In this document: piece after piece, positions 40,895 to 43,634 of the stretch
Layout: every line of letters starts with the position of its first letter
Numbering within the stretch: position 1 is the first letter of the stretch
Source of the DNA: Bacteroidales bacterium UBA1745
Lineage (GTDB): Bacteria; Bacteroidota; Bacteroidia; Bacteroidales; UBA932
DNA length: 43,634 nt
NCBI GenBank assembly: GCA_002314885.1
Contig: DCHT01000065.1
Location: 20,133-63,766 of the forward strand
Direction: 5' to 3'
Program-made: the position numbers and the translations under genes
Notes under the pieces: generated by a model
Database searches by the model: none
What the model was told of the DNA's origin: nothing
What the model saw: the letters and a program-made list of their open reading frames with translations, nothing else

Positions 40895-41598
40895 TGAGGA
40901 AGTACCTGCATATCGCCCTTGCGGCACTGCTGGCCCTGTTCTTTTTCGGAACAGGCGCGGACGCACGTGAACGCAAGAAACGCAAGAAGCAGGAGACCGA
41001 AGTGCAGGAACCTCAGGGCACTGTCATACGCATACGTCTCTTCGATATGAAGGAACTCAGGGACTCCCTGCAGGCCTCCGACGATCGCTATATGGCCGAG
41101 CTTATGACCGAGATGGACTCCGTCTGCTTCTCCGACAGGGCTGAGCTCGTACAACGCATAAACAACATCACCGGCTTCGGTGCAAAGGGCCCTACGAAGA
41201 AGGGCAAACTGGTCGTGGAACTGGCCAAGGAGCACCTCGGGAAGCCATATAAACTAGGCACCAGCGGCCCCGACATCTTCGATTGCTCGGGCTTGACACG
41301 ATATGTCTACCGCCAGATCGGCATCGGTCTCCCACACTACTCCAGGGATCAATACAAGGGCGGCAGAGCCGTTGACATCTACGAGCTGCAGGAGGGCGAC
41401 CTGGTCTTTTTCGGAACTAAGCGCGAATGGCGCACCGTGGGCCACGTGGGCATAGTCGTTTCAGTGGACTACAGCCGCGGCACCTTCAAGTTCATTCACG
41501 CATCGACCTCAGGCGGTGTCAGGATTTCGCCCAACACCGAAAAGTACTTCTACGAGAGGTACATAGGCGCGAAGAGATATATCCCCGAGGGATTCTGA
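40894..41598 (+). CDS. NlpC/P60-family peptidoglycan hydrolase
   Basis: 234-residue secreted cysteine peptidase, probably a D,L-endopeptidase cutting stem peptides. A signal peptide (1-24, ending GADA) is followed by a basic linker (RERKKRKKQE), a helical spacer and the NlpC/P60 domain with Cys131 in FDCSGLTRYVY, His184 in GHVGIVVS and a further His in FIHAST near 203. It starts at a GTG that overlaps the rodA stop by one base, so it is translated together with the synthesis machinery and may open the wall for elongation. Its stop abuts the end of ahcY with no gap. Confidence 0.9.
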   Translation: MRKYLHIALAALLALFFFGTGADARERKKRKKQETEVQEPQGTVIRIRLFDMKELRDSLQASDDRYMAELMTEMDSVCFSDRAELVQRINNITGFGAKGPTKKGKLVVELAKEHLGKPYKLGTSGPDIFDCSGLTRYVYRQIGIGLPHYSRDQYKGGRAVDIYELQEGDLVFFGTKREWRTVGHVGIVVSVDYSRGTFKFIHASTSGGVRISPNTEKYFYERYIGAKRYIPEGF

Positions 41599-42858
41599 TT
41601 ATTCTCCGTAAAGATAGCGGCGCTGCTCAGGAGTGAGAGTGTCGATTTCGTAGCCCCAGGCTGCGAGACGGCGGCGTGCAACGGCCTGGTCGATCTCGGC
41701 CGGAATCTCGTTGACCATCTTGCCCGGTTCGCGGGTCACGTCGTCCTTGTGCTGCACGATGTAACGGGCGCTGAGAGCCTGGATCGCAAAGGACATATCC
41801 ATAATTTCAGCAGGGTGTCCGTCGCCCGCAGCGAGGTTCACCAAACGGCCTTCTGCGAGGATGTAGATGCGATTTCCGTTCTCCAGAGTGTATGAGATGA
41901 TGTTCTTTCTGGCAGGTTTCACCTCCACTGCCATAGCCCTCAGGCCGGCCACGTCCACCTCGCAGTCGAAGTGGCCCGCGTTGCAGCAGATCGCGCCGTC
42001 CTTCATATTGAGGAAATCGGCCTTGGTGATGACTCCGTCGCAGCCGGTCACGGTCACGAAGATGTCGCCGTACTTGGCGGCCTCGTTCATCTTCATCACC
42101 TTGAAGCCGTCCATCACGGCCTCCATAGCCTTCACGGCATCGACTTCGGTCACGATAACCTCGGCTCCGAGGCCCTTGGCGCGCATAGCCACGCCCTTGC
42201 CGCACCAGCCGTATCCGGCCACCACGACAGTCTTGCTGGCGACGATCAGATTAGTGGTCCTGTTGATGCCGTCCCACACTGACTGACCGGTGCCGTAACG
42301 GTTGTCGAAAAGGTGCTTGCAGTCGGCGTTGTTGACCAGCATCATAGGGAACTTGAGAGCCTTCGCATTGTTCATCTGGATGAGGCGAAGAATGCCCGTC
42401 GTGGTCTCCTCGCAGCCGCCGAAAACGTTCGGGAGCAGCTGAGGGAACTCATTGTGTATCAAGTTGACAAGGTCTCCGCCGTCGTCGATGATGACATTCG
42501 GACCGACCTCGATCACACGGCGGCAATGAGCCTCGTATTCCTCGGGTGTGGCGTCGTACCAGGCGAACACGTTGAGCCCGTCGTGGACGAGGGATGCAGC
42601 CACGTCATCCTGGGTGGAAAGAGGGTTGCTTCCGGTCACGTACATATCCGCTCCGCCGGCCGCGAGGACCTTGCAGAGGTAGGCTGTCTTAGCCTCAAGA
42701 TGCACTGAAAGCGCCACCTTCAGACCTGCGAAAGGCTGTTCCTCACGGAACTGCTCCTCGAGACCCCTGAGAAGAGGCATATGATGTTTAACCCACTCTA
42801 TTTTCAACTGGCCGTCGGGCCAAAGTTCCGCGTTTCTGATTTCGCTTGCCATTGTCAT
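41599..42858 (-). CDS. ahcY: adenosylhomocysteinase
   Basis: NAD-dependent hydrolysis of S-adenosylhomocysteine to adenosine and homocysteine, which keeps methyltransferases (for example PrmC) free of inhibition. 419 residues, the shorter bacterial/archaeal form lacking the roughly 40-residue insert of many AhcY proteins. Signatures are SVHLEAKTAYLCKVLAAGGA near 51, the NAD-binding GYGWCGKGVAMRAKGLGA and CCNAGHFDCEVD. Starts at 42858 or 42852 are equally possible (MTM). No SAH riboswitch is recognised upstream. Confidence 0.93.
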   Translation of the reverse strand: MTMASEIRNAELWPDGQLKIEWVKHHMPLLRGLEEQFREEQPFAGLKVALSVHLEAKTAYLCKVLAAGGADMYVTGSNPLSTQDDVAASLVHDGLNVFAWYDATPEEYEAHCRRVIEVGPNVIIDDGGDLVNLIHNEFPQLLPNVFGGCEETTTGILRLIQMNNAKALKFPMMLVNNADCKHLFDNRYGTGQSVWDGINRTTNLIVASKTVVVAGYGWCGKGVAMRAKGLGAEVIVTEVDAVKAMEAVMDGFKVMKMNEAAKYGDIFVTVTGCDGVITKADFLNMKDGAICCNAGHFDCEVDVAGLRAMAVEVKPARKNIISYTLENGNRIYILAEGRLVNLAAGDGHPAEIMDMSFAIQALSARYIVQHKDDVTREPGKMVNEIPAEIDQAVARRRLAAWGYEIDTLTPEQRRYLYGE

Positions 42859-42874
42859 TCTGTTAAAAAGTGGC

Positions 42875-42883
42875 GCAAATATA
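42875..42883 (-). promoter_or_regulatory. -7 element of ahcY
   Basis: Minus-strand TATATTTGC, an exact TAnnTTTGC, 16 bases upstream of the ATG at 42858. No clear -33 element. Confidence 0.5.
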
Positions 42884-42915
42884 CAAAAGAAGAGTTAAAA
42901 TATTGAAAATAATGC

Positions 42916-42945
42916 TTGTATATATAAATTTATTTATATCTTTGC
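42916..42945 (+). promoter_or_regulatory. promoter of the L,D-transpeptidase gene
   Basis: TTG at 42916-42918 and TATCTTTGC at 42937-42945 are 18 bases apart, a good match to the Bacteroidetes consensus. The ATG lies at 42964, 18 bases after the box. Confidence 0.6.
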
Positions 42946-42963
42946 GCGCTTTTACTACCAAAA

Positions 42964-43634
42964 ATGAACAAAACCTTTTTCATAAAGTTCGCAATCAGCG
43001 CCATTCTCCTCTTCGCATTCAGCGAGGCGGTAGAGAGCGTTTCCCCAGCCAATCAGGCTCCGGAGATACTTGCGGCCAGCATTGAAGGTTCTGATTTCAC
43101 TGCGGTAGACAACGCCGAGAGAGCAGCATCCATACTCGAGGGTATGACCGCCAAGGCCGATTTCGACACCACCGAGCAGGCTGCGTTCATCCTCGTCTCC
43201 AAGCAGGAAATGACTCTCCGCGTATTCGACGCCTCATCCAACGAGCTTATGTGCGCTCCTATCACCTGCGGCAACCAGTTCGGTGACAAGCAGACCATCG
43301 AGGACAACCGCACTCCGGAAGGCGTCTTCTGCATCAGGAGGATCGAGGATTCAACTCTCTGGAAGCACAAGAACGCAAAGAACGGCAACATCGAATACGG
43401 CTGCTACGGGCCTTGGTTCTTAAGGCTTGAGGTTCCGGGCACCACCAGGATAGGCATCCACGGCACCAACAAGCCTGAAGAGATCGGAGGCAGGACCTCC
43501 GAAGGCTGCGTAAGGCTCAGCAACGAGGACATCGAGAGGCTGGTAAGATACGCAAGGGTGTCGCTTCCGGTCATAATAACCCCGTCACAGGCAGACATTT
43601 ACGCAAATTGCCTGGAAAAAGAGAACAATAAGAA
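42964..43634 (+). CDS. L,D-transpeptidase (YkuD domain), 3' end missing
   Basis: An open frame from the ATG at 42964 to the window edge without a stop, giving 223 residues so far. A signal peptide-like N-terminus (FFIKFAISAILLFAF) is followed by a short spacer and a YkuD domain: His166 in GIHGTNKPEE, and TSEGCVRLSNED with catalytic Cys182 and Arg184. Such enzymes form 3-3 peptidoglycan cross-links or attach proteins to the wall by beta-lactam-resistant chemistry. It is complete through the catalytic core, so only the tail is cut. It extends the cell-wall theme of this end of the window. Confidence 0.88.
   Translation, partial: MNKTFFIKFAISAILLFAFSEAVESVSPANQAPEILAASIEGSDFTAVDNAERAASILEGMTAKADFDTTEQAAFILVSKQEMTLRVFDASSNELMCAPITCGNQFGDKQTIEDNRTPEGVFCIRRIEDSTLWKHKNAKNGNIEYGCYGPWFLRLEVPGTTRIGIHGTNKPEEIGGRTSEGCVRLSNEDIERLVRYARVSLPVIITPSQADIYANCLEKENNK

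Noticed and set aside
42859..42963. SAM/SAH riboswitch before ahcY
   Set aside because: The interval is about 100 bases, AT-rich, holds two divergent promoters and shows no compatible stem set.
1..43634. CRISPR array, IS element, prophage or rRNA operon
   Set aside because: No regularly spaced repeats, transposase, phage structural gene or rRNA sequence was seen on either strand.

Overview
The window is chromosomal, gene-dense DNA from a member of the Bacteroidetes, most likely order Bacteroidales, of moderate-to-high GC. The evidence is the recurring Bacteroidetes -7 promoter element TAnnTTTG(C) upstream of genes on both strands, few Shine-Dalgarno sequences, lipoproteins typical of the group, DUF3109, a Bacteroidetes-length IorA, and the order mreB-mreC-mreD-mrdA-rodA. 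A genus cannot be fixed by eye; an Alistipes/Rikenellaceae-like or related uncultured gut lineage would fit. No IS element, integrase, phage gene or CRISPR array is visible, and no gene-free stretch exceeds about 120 bases.

Layout. 1-7304: the 5' end of a ribokinase gene, a Nudix hydrolase, then a tightly coupled six-gene operon (iorA, iorB, paaK, PLP aminotransferase, PaaI-type thioesterase, omega-amidase-type nitrilase) facing a convergent MerR regulator. Together these genes can interconvert aromatic amino acids, arylpyruvates, arylacetyl-CoA and arylacetates. 7382-10517: a compact proline operon transcribed proC-proB-proA. 10613-11881: a self-contained Fic AMP-transferase gene of lower GC with its own promoter, a palindrome at the start of transcription and a terminator, placed just beyond the 3' end of tRNA-Leu(UAA). 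11990-15407: asd, an M13 lipoprotein peptidase and a small lipoprotein. 15409-17234: a PAP2 phosphatase with a beta-strand-rich tail, a remnant of a GT4 glycosyltransferase, and a two-helix membrane protein. 17334-20108: a membrane-anchored coiled-coil protein, hemW and comF. 20105-23031 (minus): a DUF3109 protein and an M16 peptidase homologue without its metal site. 23122-25947: a periplasmic TPR protein and a U32 hydroxylase-type protein, followed on the minus strand by a lipoprotein of unknown function.

27232-31554 (minus) is an operon of penicillin-binding protein 1A, ddl and prmC. Then come topA and an Lrp regulator, ispD on the minus strand, and the rod-shape operon mreB-mreC-mreD-mrdA-rodA with an NlpC/P60 hydrolase fused to its end by a 1-nt overlap. 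The window closes with ahcY (minus) and an L,D-transpeptidase that runs off the end. The right third is therefore strongly devoted to peptidoglycan precursor synthesis, polymerisation, cross-linking and hydrolysis.

The most notable items are the arylacetate operon with its ferredoxin-less IorA, the Fic gene with an operator-like palindrome next to a tRNA, the PAP2-barrel fusion, the glycosyltransferase remnant, the degenerate M16 protein, and repeated overlaps of convergent gene ends with no room for terminators. No wholly new system could be demonstrated from sequence alone. All functional calls come from reading motifs, without database searches.
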